From Ancylostoma caninum (lineage: Eukaryota; Nematoda; Chromadorea; Rhabditida; Ancylostomatidae): 64,000 bases of DNA. The notes beneath the pieces were generated by a model that was given only the letters and a program-made list of their open reading frames with translations, did not search any database and had not been told where the DNA came from. Positions 12,681 to 23,200 of the stretch are shown here, one piece after another (position 1 is the first letter of the stretch; the number at the start of each line of letters is the position of its first letter). The position numbers were made by a program, and so were the translations under genes. Location: NCBI GenBank assembly GCA_037903475.1, contig JBAJFG010000140.1:1364001-1428000 (forward strand), in the 5' to 3' direction.

Positions 12681-12805
12681 CTAGAAAGTACAAAATTTTA
12701 CGAAGTGTGAAAACTACGCTAGCGATTTCAGGGAAAACAAAGAAATGTTTATGAACGGTAGTGTGGAGGAGGCAAGAATTGAATTGTCGACGACTGTTTC
12801 AGGAT

Positions 12806-12877
12806 CTTATATGCGTCGAGAGCACCAAAATCAGACGTTTTCTGGTCCTCTACGAACGGCTGGTAGTTAATTTGCAT
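12806..12877 (-). promoter_or_regulatory. TTL-B promoter block: TATA-like box plus octamer
   Basis: In gene orientation an octamer ATGCAAAT (plus-strand ATTTGCAT at 12870-12877) is followed by CATATAAGATCCTGAAACAG (TATAAG at 12811-12806), then the ATG about 126 bp further. The same two motifs occur at the same 64-bp spacing upstream of TTL-C. Octamers are POU-factor sites in animals; that such a factor acts here is inference. Confidence 0.5.
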
Positions 12878-14082
12878 AGCGTTTTGTAAAAACGCCGCAG
12901 GTTAATGCCAAGATTCCTATACCCTCATTTACATACATATGCATGTCTTCTCTATAATCCAGGGAATATCAAGTGAGTCAAGTTGAACGCAGAACGCCCT
13001 AGAAAGTGCGGAATAACTCAGAGTGCTAGAATTTTGGGACAGTTGAGAACCGTTTGGTGCCCACTGTCTTCTGTTACATTACTGGTACGACAACTCGAAA
13101 CAGGTAAAACAGTTGAATCCCACGACGATTTTCCGCATGGATTCACCTGATGCGAGATGAAAGCTTAGACGGTGTAGAAATATCGCAGGTGCAGTACTGC
13201 ATGATGTAACTTTAGTAAAGAATTGTGGTGTTTATACTGTTTGTTTTTCACCTTTGAAATACAGTGCCTCACCTCTTCCCTCACTCGATCTTCGACAATG
13301 AGTCAAGAATGTTCACGAATGCCCACAAAATTCGTCATTCAAATGGCTTACTATGATACATTAGCCCAGCCTCAATTTTTTGGTTCCATAAAAATTTTTC
13401 ACACTTGCACATGTACTAGGGTATGGAGGCTCACATCACAAGGATTAATTGAATTACATCTTCACCTTCACTTTCACTGGTGTTCTCTTATCGTATTTCA
13501 GGCATTATACTTCATTGTGCATGCGTACATTTTTCCGACTACCCTCTGCCTCGAATGACTACGGAAATTCCACAAAATGGCCGCATTTCTGTCTTCAAGC
13601 CTTTTTATCCCAACACTATTCTGAACCGAGGCAAATTCTAATTTGGTGCAAAAACATGTCCTTTACGAAAAATTCTGGAAAAAAAGCAATTATGGCTCAA
13701 TGAATGTCCAACCTTTACACTGCTGAGTAACTATGTAAAACATTCTGGATCACGAATTTTTACGTCCAGACCCTTCTTCTTCTACCGCTCCTCCAGTTTC
13801 TGGACATGACCTCCTGAGGTGGCAGGCATAACCATCGTTGCTCTCGAAAGCAACTCGAGTGAACCAGTAGGGCTTGTGGAATATTTGTCGAGCTCTTCCC
13901 GATTGCTTTGGTGATGTTTTTGGCTTCATCGCTTGCTAAGAGGAATCATGTAACTTCTCAAGAAGGAATCTCTCACACTATGGTGTACGAACAGTATTGA
14001 ACATTTAAAGTCTTTATTGTAATCAAGCTAATGAAACATTCTGATACAAAAGGCTAGAAAAACAAGAGTTATGTTGTCTCGC

Positions 14083-14209
14083 GTTTTATTCCTGTGGCTT
14101 TGAGGTTTGATAAGATGGAGCACTTTATTAAATTTTACGTTTCGGCCTTATCGCCGTCCTCTAATAATCGTTCCATCTTAACAAACTTTCAAAGCCACAA
14201 GAATAAAAC
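14083..14209. repeat. Imperfect foldback repeat
   Basis: The arm starting GTTTTATTCCTGTGGCTTTG at 14083 and the arm ending at 14209 are inverted copies (about 37 bp, a few mismatches) around a spacer of about 50 bp. It is probably a small nonautonomous element. Confidence 0.5.
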
Positions 14210-14363
14210 TAATAAAAAACGCAAGAACTACTATGCCGAATTTTCCAAACGAAAAGAAAACGTTTGAGCAATTATGTTGTCATTACACTAAGAGAACTCA
14301 ATTATTACCCACTATCGGGATTCCCAATAGACAATTCTGAACATCCTTCCACTATTCCCTTAA

Positions 14364-14934
14364 AGGCAGCACCCACGAAAATTTTCGCTACCAAGATTTC
14401 AACGTAAGCTTAGGTTTTCGGTTACAGTGAACACGGATACATTGATGAACTCGGTCAGAGTTCATTTGAAAGGAGTTTTGAATATCCCTAATTCAATGCA
14501 GTAGACCAGGATGGTCGAGTTGCGCGGGTCAGGTGTGCCAAAAAAATCGATAACGCTGCCTTCTTTGTCACACATTTTTTGACGGATTCGGGAATTCGTA
14601 TGTTTTTTTTTTCAGCCTGCCAGAGTGAAAAAGAACAGAAATTGAAAAATGGGAGAATGTATGTCTTACATACGTGTCTCGGGAGGAGAAAACAAAACAA
14701 TTGTGTAAAAGGTAAAAAAGAAATGTAAAAAAGAATTGGAAATTGACTGATTAGAGGCGAAAACAGCTGATCCATGTCACGCCACAACTCGCCCCGGGAA
14801 TACCCGGATAGCCTATTTTATCTTGAGAATGCAGATGCCTTCAGCAATTCTACTTGCCTAGAATTACTGGGACTATTGTCGGTTCTCCAAAACATTTAAA
14901 TTTTCAGATCTTAAAACTATCGTGGGTGCTGCCT
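14364..14934. mobile_element. TTAA-flanked MITE (piggyBac-like ends), copy 1
   Basis: Terminal inverted repeat AGGCAGCACCCACGA at both ends, each flanked by TTAA (14360-14363 and 14935-14938). The 571-bp body has no transposase. A second copy with the same ends is at 29624-30342. TTAA duplication is diagnostic of piggyBac-type mobilisation, so the superfamily call follows from the ends only. Confidence 0.75.
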
Positions 14935-14938
14935 TTAA

Positions 14939-15665
14939 AGCAGAATGATGTCAATAAGAAAACATTTAAAATGCACTGAAGGTTCCTGGTACCAGAGTGA
15001 TTGCTTTTGAACAACCATGCAATGTGGACGAGGGAAAATTTCTTCCAAGTTGCCGAGATGACATCATATGCTAGGTATTTTTTAACAGTCCAAAAACCGC
15101 GGAAGATTTTGATACTGTCAACATATCCCCTCTAACCAGATTTATGAGGAAAGATTAATTTTTGTGAGGACGAAGTGCTACTTTGAAATAGAGCGTTTCC
15201 CGCAATAAAATCTACACCTTTTATGGGTGGCGGTGAACACGTACGCCGCGACGCAACCGCGCCGCACACGTACGCTTTCCAAGTTCAGGATGTTTCTCCA
15301 AATTCAACGCACTAAATTACATTGATGGCCAACTTCTCACAGTTTGGGGGTTCCGATAAAACACGTCTGTCCCACTCAAGCTCAGAAAATGTGTTCATAT
15401 CCACGCAGAACTGCTCGTACCCTAGGAGGTCGCAACCGCGACGCGCACATGAATCGACCAATCACAGGCCAGCAGCGTACCTCTTGTCACGCAGCCACCT
15501 TTTATGTACTCAGCGTTGCATACATGTACATACAAGTACATATTACTGCATTTTATTGTATCTAATTTTACATAGTAGTGAAAAATTCAAAGCCATTTTA
15601 GAATCAACATGTGAGTATGTTGTCTTGCTTATGTCAAGAAGTCAATGAAGTAGGAGGAGGAAAAT
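14939..15665. other. Intergenic with GC-rich repeat scraps
   Basis: GC-rich pieces related to each other (cgacgcaaccgcgccgc near 15250; gtcgcaaccgcgacgcgc near 15430) suggest the arms of another degraded inverted-repeat element. No gene seen. Confidence 0.35.
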
Positions 15666-15671
15666 TTTATT
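15666..15671 (-). terminator. Poly(A) signal of TTL-C
   Basis: AATAAA on the minus strand, 55 bases past the TTL-C stop codon. Confidence 0.55.
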
Positions 15672-15725
15672 AGGTTTTCTTAACAGAATTTCGAAAGAAA
15701 GAAATTTACAACCAGTTCGTGAAGA

Positions 15726-16773
15726 TCAGTTTATGCAGTCTATCGATTCTCCCTTCATTTTTCCGGCAAGATTTAATCGTCCAATATCAAACGTGGTACG
15801 TGGATGGCTCCCACGGGTGATGTAGCTGTCCGGAATAGTTATGCCGATCTTCCTGTAGCAAAGCTGAAATGATCCTGTATAATGATTGAAACAAGGGTAA
15901 GTAGTGTTTAGGGCAATTTATACTGGATGCGTGCGACTGACGCGCGTGCGTCTATATGATGAAGAATAGGGCCCAGTCGCATAGCAGTCGCATCGCAGTC
16001 GCAGCTCAGACGCACGCGTTTACGACCTCGCGGCAGCCGCGCGTTCTTTTCATTGAGGATCTACATGCCGTGTTGACCGGTCTTCATGGAAAATCCCATG
16101 TAAATGGATGCGTGCGACTGATGCGCGACTGACGCACGCAGTTGGTATAAATTACCCTTTACATCTACATCTGCCTGCTGCATTATGGACGGAATAAATA
16201 TTGTGAGCCGAAATTCACAAAAAAAAATAGAATTATTGCTCACCCCTGCATAATCACACTTGTGATAGATGTTGACTTTGGGATCAATGTTGGTGATTTC
16301 CGTTTTGCTTCCGGAGAGGTAGAAGCTCCCAGATGAATCTGACCTGCCCTCGTCCATTTTGCGATCGAAAACTATAAAACGAACGTTACTGGATTATATC
16401 AGAGCGATAAAGAAGATTTTTGAATGGCAGGATATATAGCTAGGGCCAAGTAAACATCGAGAATTACCATCTGAATCACTAATAATTTCACTAGTTCATA
16501 AGGCAAAGGATCGATTAGGGTGTTCATTGAGCGGTGTGAACGAGTATAGGCCATGGATATTCACATTATAATGCTTCTACTATGTAATATCAACGTAATG
16601 CAATACTTACATAGTTCCTTTTCGTACAGCTTGACCTTCACATTTGCCGCTGGTCGCCCATTGCACTCCAAAACACCTCTTACAGCCACGGACTGCCTTC
16701 GACCAATTCCAAAGAGACAAGAAGAATATGGCAGTAAGACCGCCAACAGGGAAAGTGCAGTAAGCAATTGCAT
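15726..16773 (-). CDS. Transthyretin-like (TTL) secreted protein, copy C
   Basis: Exons 16611-16773, 16244-16371 and 15726-15863, again 163/128/138 bases, give 142 aa. The signal peptide is MQLLTALSLLAVLLPYSSC; then LFGIGRRQSVAVRG, KVKLYEKEL, GSFYLSGSKTEITNIDPKVN, LCYRKIGITIPD, ending GESIDCIN. Like the other copies it keeps Cys residues in the first (ECNG), second (HKC), third (CYRK) and C-terminal (DCIN) segments, consistent with conserved disulphides of secreted TTLs. Intron 2 holds a MITE. Function is not assigned beyond the family. Confidence 0.93.
15911..16157. mobile_element. MITE in TTL-C intron 2
   Basis: The ends are inverted copies of GGGYAATTTATACY followed by GCGTGCG, flanked by a possible TTTA target duplication. 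The interior has a run of degenerate cgcagtcgcat repeats. No coding capacity. Confidence 0.6.
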
Positions 16774-16863
16774 CTGGAAAGCGGAAACTGGTGGAATGTG
16801 AGGACTGAGTTCTCTATAATGTGAAAGAGGCGAAGAATATACTGTGGAGGACTGTTTCAGGAT

Positions 16864-16935
16864 CTTATATGCGCCGACGACAGGTCAATCGAGCACTCTC
16901 TCGTCACCTCCGATCTGTTGGCGGCTCATTTGCAT
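16864..16935 (-). promoter_or_regulatory. TTL-C promoter block: TATA-like box plus octamer
   Basis: ATTTGCAT at 16928-16935 (ATGCAAAT in gene sense) lies exactly 64 bp from CTTATA at 16864-16869 (TATAAG in gene sense), 91 bp before the ATG. Flanks GACTGTTTCAGGATCTTATA and TTTGCATAGTGTTTTGT also match the TTL-B promoter, whereas the sequence between the two motifs has diverged. Confidence 0.5.
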
Positions 16936-17440
16936 AGTGTTTTGTGAATCGAAATGAAAAAACGTCAGGATTCACATGATTTACATTTACTTGCCTATTC
17001 AGTAATCCATAACACCAAAAAAAGGACATGTTGAGTCAGAATGTACATACATAGAACGCTCTGGAAAGTACAGGACATCGCAAGGTCCAAGGAATCTCCG
17101 ATGTGAGCTCACTACTCCCGCTAGCAACTGACTGCTAGAAAAAACTGTGAAAATTATTTAGAAGTCGAAGGTGACCAATGTATGCCCACTGAAAGTCATG
17201 GGATTGGAAAACAACACGCCGAATTTCGCAATTAGTACTATGAAATCAAGTTTGGCAAATGGAGACGCAAATGCTAGCAAAGGACGGGTAAACAATCTTT
17301 CATTGACCAGAACGACTGAAGGAGTAACTCTAAAAATAGATTCTTAGAGAAAACCCGAGCAGTTCTGCAGGATGCCCTGATCTTCGGAAGCTTTGGGAAA
17401 CGTGTGACAGCCATTGTATGGTTTTTCACTACAGTGCAAC

Positions 17441-17595
17441 ATGCCTGAAAAGCCAAAAATCGATGAAAATGATGAATCCGTGATGTCTCACGTGGATTTA
17501 GCTGATATCAGAAAAAAGGCCATAGATGAGGATTATCGGAAGTTTTCAGAAAAAGAGTTGCTGCTACAGCACTACCTAATATCACGTAGAGCTTT
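17441..17595 (+). CDS. Candidate first exon, unrecognised protein
   Basis: After a TTTTTCACTACAG acceptor (cis- or trans-splice) an ATG opens 51 codons starting MPEKPKIDENDESVMSHVDL, then RKKAIDEDYRKFSEKELL, up to a consensus donor (GTGAGA). Composition is strongly coding-like and acidic/helical, but I do not recognise the family and found no matching downstream exon before the aspartic protease gene. A SINE lies 185 bp downstream, so the gene may be interrupted or only a remnant. Confidence 0.35.
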
Positions 17596-17780
17596 GTGAG
17601 ACATATAGACCTCCTTTCCTTTTTTTTTCAGGTTGGTCGTGTACTTATCAGTAATTATTAGCGAAGAAGCACTAATCAGCAGGATTGTAAAGATCTGAGA
17701 GGCCCGGGTCTGGAAATGAGGTAGACACAGATTCCGCACTTCGTATGTGCGGGTTCTTTTCCCCTGGATGCGGACGCCTG

Positions 17781-18051
17781 GACGTGTGTGGTGCAGTAGA
17801 AAGGAACCTCCTGTCCGCTCGCACAATCCATAGTTCGATCTTGTCTGAGGCCAACCAAGCCTTCCTCCGGGGTCGGTAAATTGGTACCAGCGGAGTCTGG
17901 CAGGATAAAACACTGATTTCGTACATTGGATCCCCCATAAGTCAAAGTAGAGGGCACATTGCCATTCAATGCTTCTACGATTCTCAGATGAAGTCGAATT
18001 CGTGGCACATCCTACAAACGTGATTGATCAACGCTGACCATCTTGTCTTTG
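17781..18051 (+). mobile_element. tRNA-derived SINE, diverged copy
   Basis: Aligns over its length with the copy at 27719-28010. It has a degraded A box (tggtgcagtag) and B box (agttcgatctt), then the shared body beginning gaggccaaccaagccttcc and ggtcggtaaattggtaccag. No reading frame is expected. Confidence 0.65.
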
Positions 18052-19300
18052 TAGACACCTATGTAGTGAGAATGTCATAACAATTTACCTTTACTAACGT
18101 CCACCTTAAGTGGCGTAATGAATCATTATTGTTATTACAATTACCTTTATAAATACGTAGACACGATGCGTGCTCCACCGTGCAGATCTAGGTGATATAA
18201 AGGTTTTTTTATTTGTTTCTATGAGATTAACTGTGGGTCATATCCAGACAAGAAATTCCGCAGTGCACGACAATTTGAGCGGTTTTTTCAGTAAATTGTT
18301 CGCATAAAAAATGGGCTGTGTCTCCAGCTGTCACTCCTACCTCTTGTTGTGAACACAATTTGATCACTATAGCCGCTATCTAGACCATAAAACTGCCAGC
18401 AGCTGCAGAGCAATGTATTCGATATTAAATTTTACAGTAGCTGTAAGAGGATTCTAGGCGAAGGAAAATTCCGGAACAAACCCTTGTTTTAGTAGCTTGC
18501 ACCTTTCATATATGCATGTAGGAGAAAAAATGATGCTACTTGAAAAAAATAAAAGTAAAATAAATGATAAATAAATATTACTGGAAACTTGTCTCTTGAA
18601 CACCTATTCTGTATCTAGGACTGTCGACCGGCTTAACAGTCTCATTAAACGAGCTAATTAGTGGAGAGGTGTGAACTGCTATGGAAGCCGTACTCATCAG
18701 TGACAAAGTCATCATCGTTATCACTAGCATCCCTCATACAAAATGGCTTCAGCTCATGTGCTAACATGGCGTTTCCCCAGTGCTAGTGAAAAAAAGCTGA
18801 TTGGGAATCATCAAAGTCCATCCATGGTCACATGGCAGTCGAAGTACCTCCAGCCAATTACAACTAGTGATAATGCAATAAACATAGATAAAACATGCTG
18901 TTCTCTGTTGAGGGTAACATTCTTCAACATTCTTCAACAGCTGAAGTTACTTGACATTATCTCTCTTTTATTTCCTTGTTCATATTGCTCCAGTCGAGCT
19001 AAAAGGACCATTGCTCAAGCCTGTGCCTGTCCATATTACTTACCACAGCTTGAAGTCATCACTCATTAATCGAAAAGACCTGAAAAGACCTTCTCACACC
19101 TTTACTGCAGTTGTTGACCTTCATTACCATGGTATGGGTAGAGGATCGTTGCTGATAAGTATTATACACAGAACTACAAAGAGCGCTAACAAGCACCAAG
19201 CAAGTTTTTCAGAGCACTGCGAAAGATTGTCCTTTCGAGTTTTGCTGCACCCACCGGCTCGCTCACACTTACTTTTACGTCTCAGGACAGCTAGCATGGT
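18052..19300. other. Intergenic, no gene seen
   Basis: Several open frames (18743-19310) lack splice structure or family similarity. Nothing recognised. Confidence 0.4.
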
Positions 19301-19501
19301 CGATATATGACGCTGGTAACTAATTTGTCCTAGTACAGATGCAAAGTAAAGAATGAGTGCCCACAATTTGAACCATTCGAGTTATGCCACCATTTCATTT
19401 TCATTTTCACTCCGCATACCTCGAACGGTTCGGATTGTGGCCACTCATCCTCTACTTTGCAACTTTACTTGGACAAATTTGTTGGCAGCGCCATATATGT
19501 T
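19301..19501. mobile_element. Foldback element with about 85-bp arms
   Basis: The sequence 19301-19386 is the imperfect reverse complement of 19414-19501 over about 85 bp (shared pieces ATATATGRCGCTG, AATTTGTCC, TGCAAAGTA, GAATGAGTG-like, CGAACGGTTCG-like), around a 27-bp centre. It has the form of a foldback MITE without coding sequence. Confidence 0.6.
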
Positions 19502-19832
19502 GTAGTTTTCTATGCTTCCATACTATTCCCAGATGTGTGGGAATTGCTTGTTGCAGTAAGTAGTCATCCGTGCTGTACCGACCTGTTTTGTCGCGCACCA
19601 CTGGTTGCATGTGATAAAAGAATAAGCTCTAATGATGTAAGCGAGCTTCTTTGTCATCCTTTTCAAAGGTAAAAAAGGAGAGATTTTTTGAATATCAATC
19701 GAGCAGGCTTCTCCTCTTTAACAAAAAAAAAAACCCGAATTCCAGAGGGTCCCAGATTTCGTACCGGCAAGTACAGAACTGCCAATTTCTACATCTATTC
19801 CACCAAAATATCTTGCGCAAAGGTCAATTCTA

Positions 19833-20130
19833 TGAGGGTGGTGGAAGAGTCTTGTGCCGATTTTTTTTTGAAAGTTCCGGAACTTTTGATCGTTGGTCGG
19901 CACCCATGATCTAAAATGTGGTAGTTGTACATCACTCTGAAACCTTCTCCGTAATAGGTATGGGTAGCCGGGTTGCCATACTTAACTCTAATCACAACGT
20001 CAATTCCGCAAGAGCACCTTCGAGCCATAATCACTTCTTCCTTCTCTTCCTGCACCAAAAGGAGTTTCCGGAAGACCTGATCACTTGAGATAGTAGTTGG
20101 GATAGTATAGTAGTCTCTACGATTCAATTA
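19833..20130. mobile_element. Mariner fragment, left end only
   Basis: Starts with a degenerate form of the 34522-35401 element's end and follows it for about 300 bp (AAGTTCCGGAACTTTTGATC, GGTCGG, then GGAGTTTCCGGAAGACCTGAT). The right part is missing. It lies just before the aspartic protease gene and may contribute to its upstream region. Confidence 0.65.
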
Positions 20131-20215
20131 GGTGTCGGAACAGTTTCCCGCCACTTTTGAGCTGCCTTTTCAAATTTATTGTTCTTTTTCAACCCAACCA
20201 ATACGAATTTTATAA

Positions 20216-20221
20216 AATTTC
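20216..20221 (+). promoter_or_regulatory. Likely spliced-leader acceptor of the protease gene
   Basis: AAAATTTCAG lies 8 bases before the ATG of the signal-peptide exon, the position and form of a nematode trans-splice acceptor. Cis-splicing from an unseen 5' exon is the alternative. Confidence 0.45.
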
Positions 20222-20229
20222 AGTTGATT

Positions 20230-23200
20230 ATGTCCGGAATTTTCTTGCTATTGGCTTTGGTTGGCAGCTCACTCGCAGTGGTGCACAGGATGCAGCTGAC
20301 AAAGGTCACGCCGCCAATGGTGAAGATGTTGCGAGATGGTACTTGGACTAAATACATGGAAGAAATGAAGACATATCGACTACAAACTCCAGAATTGAGT
20401 GGTGGTGGGAATTATGTGCATGAAGTGAGTTAAATCAGAAGCTGCCTTATGACAATTCCAAAAAATCGAAGCATAGCAAAAATACGATGAAGAAGTTGCA
20501 TAATCTTAATCCACAGCTCGATACATATCGGTGTTCGGAACCTCACTGTCCGAATCATCCTGCTCCATAGTAAAGCGCTGCTGTCGCCGGGTGACTCATC
20601 GCCTAAGGAAGTGGGGGGGGGATGCCGATTTCTTCCATTTTCGAATAGAATTCTCGCTATTAAAGGTAGAAATTCGCAGAAAAGAGACAAGATTAGGATA
20701 ACTCTCACCTACTGGAAAGAATATATGTCTCAATTCTCCAAGAATGAAAACACGGAGGCGTAGGGATTGTATGGCCGCGGTTAAGATGCTTGAACTGCAA
20801 GCACGTCTGGAGTTCGGGTGAAAAGAATTTAAAAGCAGAGGCGAATACAGCCTCCACCTCCTTCATCTCTTTAGTCCTAATAACATTTTCGAGAGCAACT
20901 TTGTCTATTAAACATCATATGCCCTACATCTGAGCTAGCAAAATAGGCACGCACCGTCTCGAGCAAATTAATTTCATATGAGACATTATGAGTGCTCATC
21001 AGACAAGATCTCGCTACTACTTCTTTTTTTAGACTCGGACTAATTCCAAGCGGTGCTTTTAGATGCAGAACTCCAGCTAAGCCGGCTAAGAAAGATTTTC
21101 CCATTACAGATTTGTACGTCCCGGTGATCTCCCGCTGTACATTTCCCTCATTTCCCTCCCGGCTACAAGTATAGACCAAAAAAAGAAAGGGGTTCGAAAG
21201 GTGCTTTGTGCTCGCAATGGGGTTTCTCAGAAAACCTTCAAAAACAGTAAATCTACTAGTGACTGACTACTTTACAATTCCGGAAAGAAGAATGAGTCAA
21301 GGCCACTTATACGAGAAGAAAACTGGAGACATTCCGTCATTAACAAATGGCGTGATCTAAGAATTGAATGCATTTAACTTGAAATTAGCTGGGCAAGAAA
21401 ATTCTATTCCCAGCCTCGCACGAAAAAAAACTAATGAGCAGCAGAAAATCACCCTCATACACAAAGCGCAGCGAAGCTGCGTTTTATTTTTGGAGTGAAG
21501 CTATCCCTGAGGTAACGTGGCGAGTGGGTCCGAGGCAGAGCTCCGCCAAGCCCTGGCTCGGCAATCAAACAATTTATATGTAGTTTTCCTCCTCATTTCG
21601 CCTTAAGCCTAGTATGGCTAGCTGTTCATTTAGTTAATTGGCTATGAAGACATCGAGTATGTGGGCAAAATCACTATCGGAACGCCAGAGCAGACATTCA
21701 AGGTTCGTAATTTACTGCTTGCACACAAAGCATTCCAGTGACAAGTAGTTGTCGCATAGGTAGTTATGGACACCGCTTCCGCAAATCTGTGGATCCCTGA
21801 CAGATCCTGCTACAAAACACCTGATAGACCACCAGAATGTGAATCCTCGCGATGTGACGTGGGATGTGAGTCCAAGATCGTAAGCTGTGTTGTTTAATGA
21901 TGTCAAATTTCAGAATTACATTCTCCCCTTGCACCGTCCCTCAGCAAGAATTAGATGTTTGAGTGACATTTAAACGAAGAGATGAATGCAGCCAAAATAT
22001 TTCGCTCAAAACGACTTTAAGGACCATGTAAAATAAAAGAAATATGACTTAACAAGAAGGTTCTGCTGTTACAATGATATTCCTTGGATTCTTACCGGAC
22101 GAGTACAAGTTGATAGAGCTTTATCCAGGGTTAGATGAAGTTCTGCACTGAAAGGTGAAGATCATCTCATTCCCTTGCATAACCATCCGTTTTCTAGGTG
22201 CTTCTGGGACACTTCGACGGCTTCTATTTTTTTGATACATCATAACTAGGCTCATTGCCATCATTTACATTTGAATCAAAATCATTGCCATCTGCGCAGT
22301 TTCGTCTAACGCGGCACAATGAAGATCATTCCAGAACATTGAAATCGTTGCCTTCTTGCGGTCTGCTATGAAATGACCGTGTTCGTCGTTAACTTCGCAG
22401 AAGTTTTCGAGATCTTCGGCCTGTCGCTGGCGAGACCTCACCAGTCACTAGATGAGGCGTTCTTCCCCGTCTTTCTCATCGAGCTTTTTGTTAACATTGT
22501 CATAGTGCTCAGTCTTCGCGACAGCCACAGCCTTCGCTTACCTCGCTTCTAGGTACTTCTTCCATCCGTCTTATCACCAGGGAACCGTGGAAGAGACGTT
22601 TCTTCTTGCGCACCTCCACTTTCACTTCATCCGTACATAGCCACGCTTTCTTGTCAATTCAATTTTTCATGAGAACGCCTCAAACGCATATGTAGTTCTT
22701 TCACCAAAACTTGGCTTGCCACAAGCTGTCCACGAGTGACGGCTTACAAATTTCGAAGAGCTGGGAAAACGACTTGGATTGACGAGAGCCAAGTTAACTC
22801 AGCATAATCTTGTATAAATAATCTTATTGGGGATTACCAAAAACGATTTCGGCTTTTTCAGTGATCTGTGATGTGTTCTGTGAGCAAAAATCCTGCTGCA
22901 AGTTGAAAGCAAACAATACCGACGACAACCCGTGTCGTCAAAAGCTCCGTTTCGATCAGAGGAGATCTAGAACGTACGTAAAAACACCGGGATCGTTCCA
23001 TATAGATGTAAGTTCATTTGCTCTGTTTTGAGATAATGTAGAGAATGTGTTTCAAAGACGAAATGTCATCAGGTGTTCCGGTACTTTTTTAGTCTTCCAC
23101 GTTCGATCTCATGATCTAAACTTTTTTTTATCACGATCACGATGAAAGAGATTAATCCGTTCTTATAAGATCATATGAAGGACAAGAGAACAGCAGTGTA

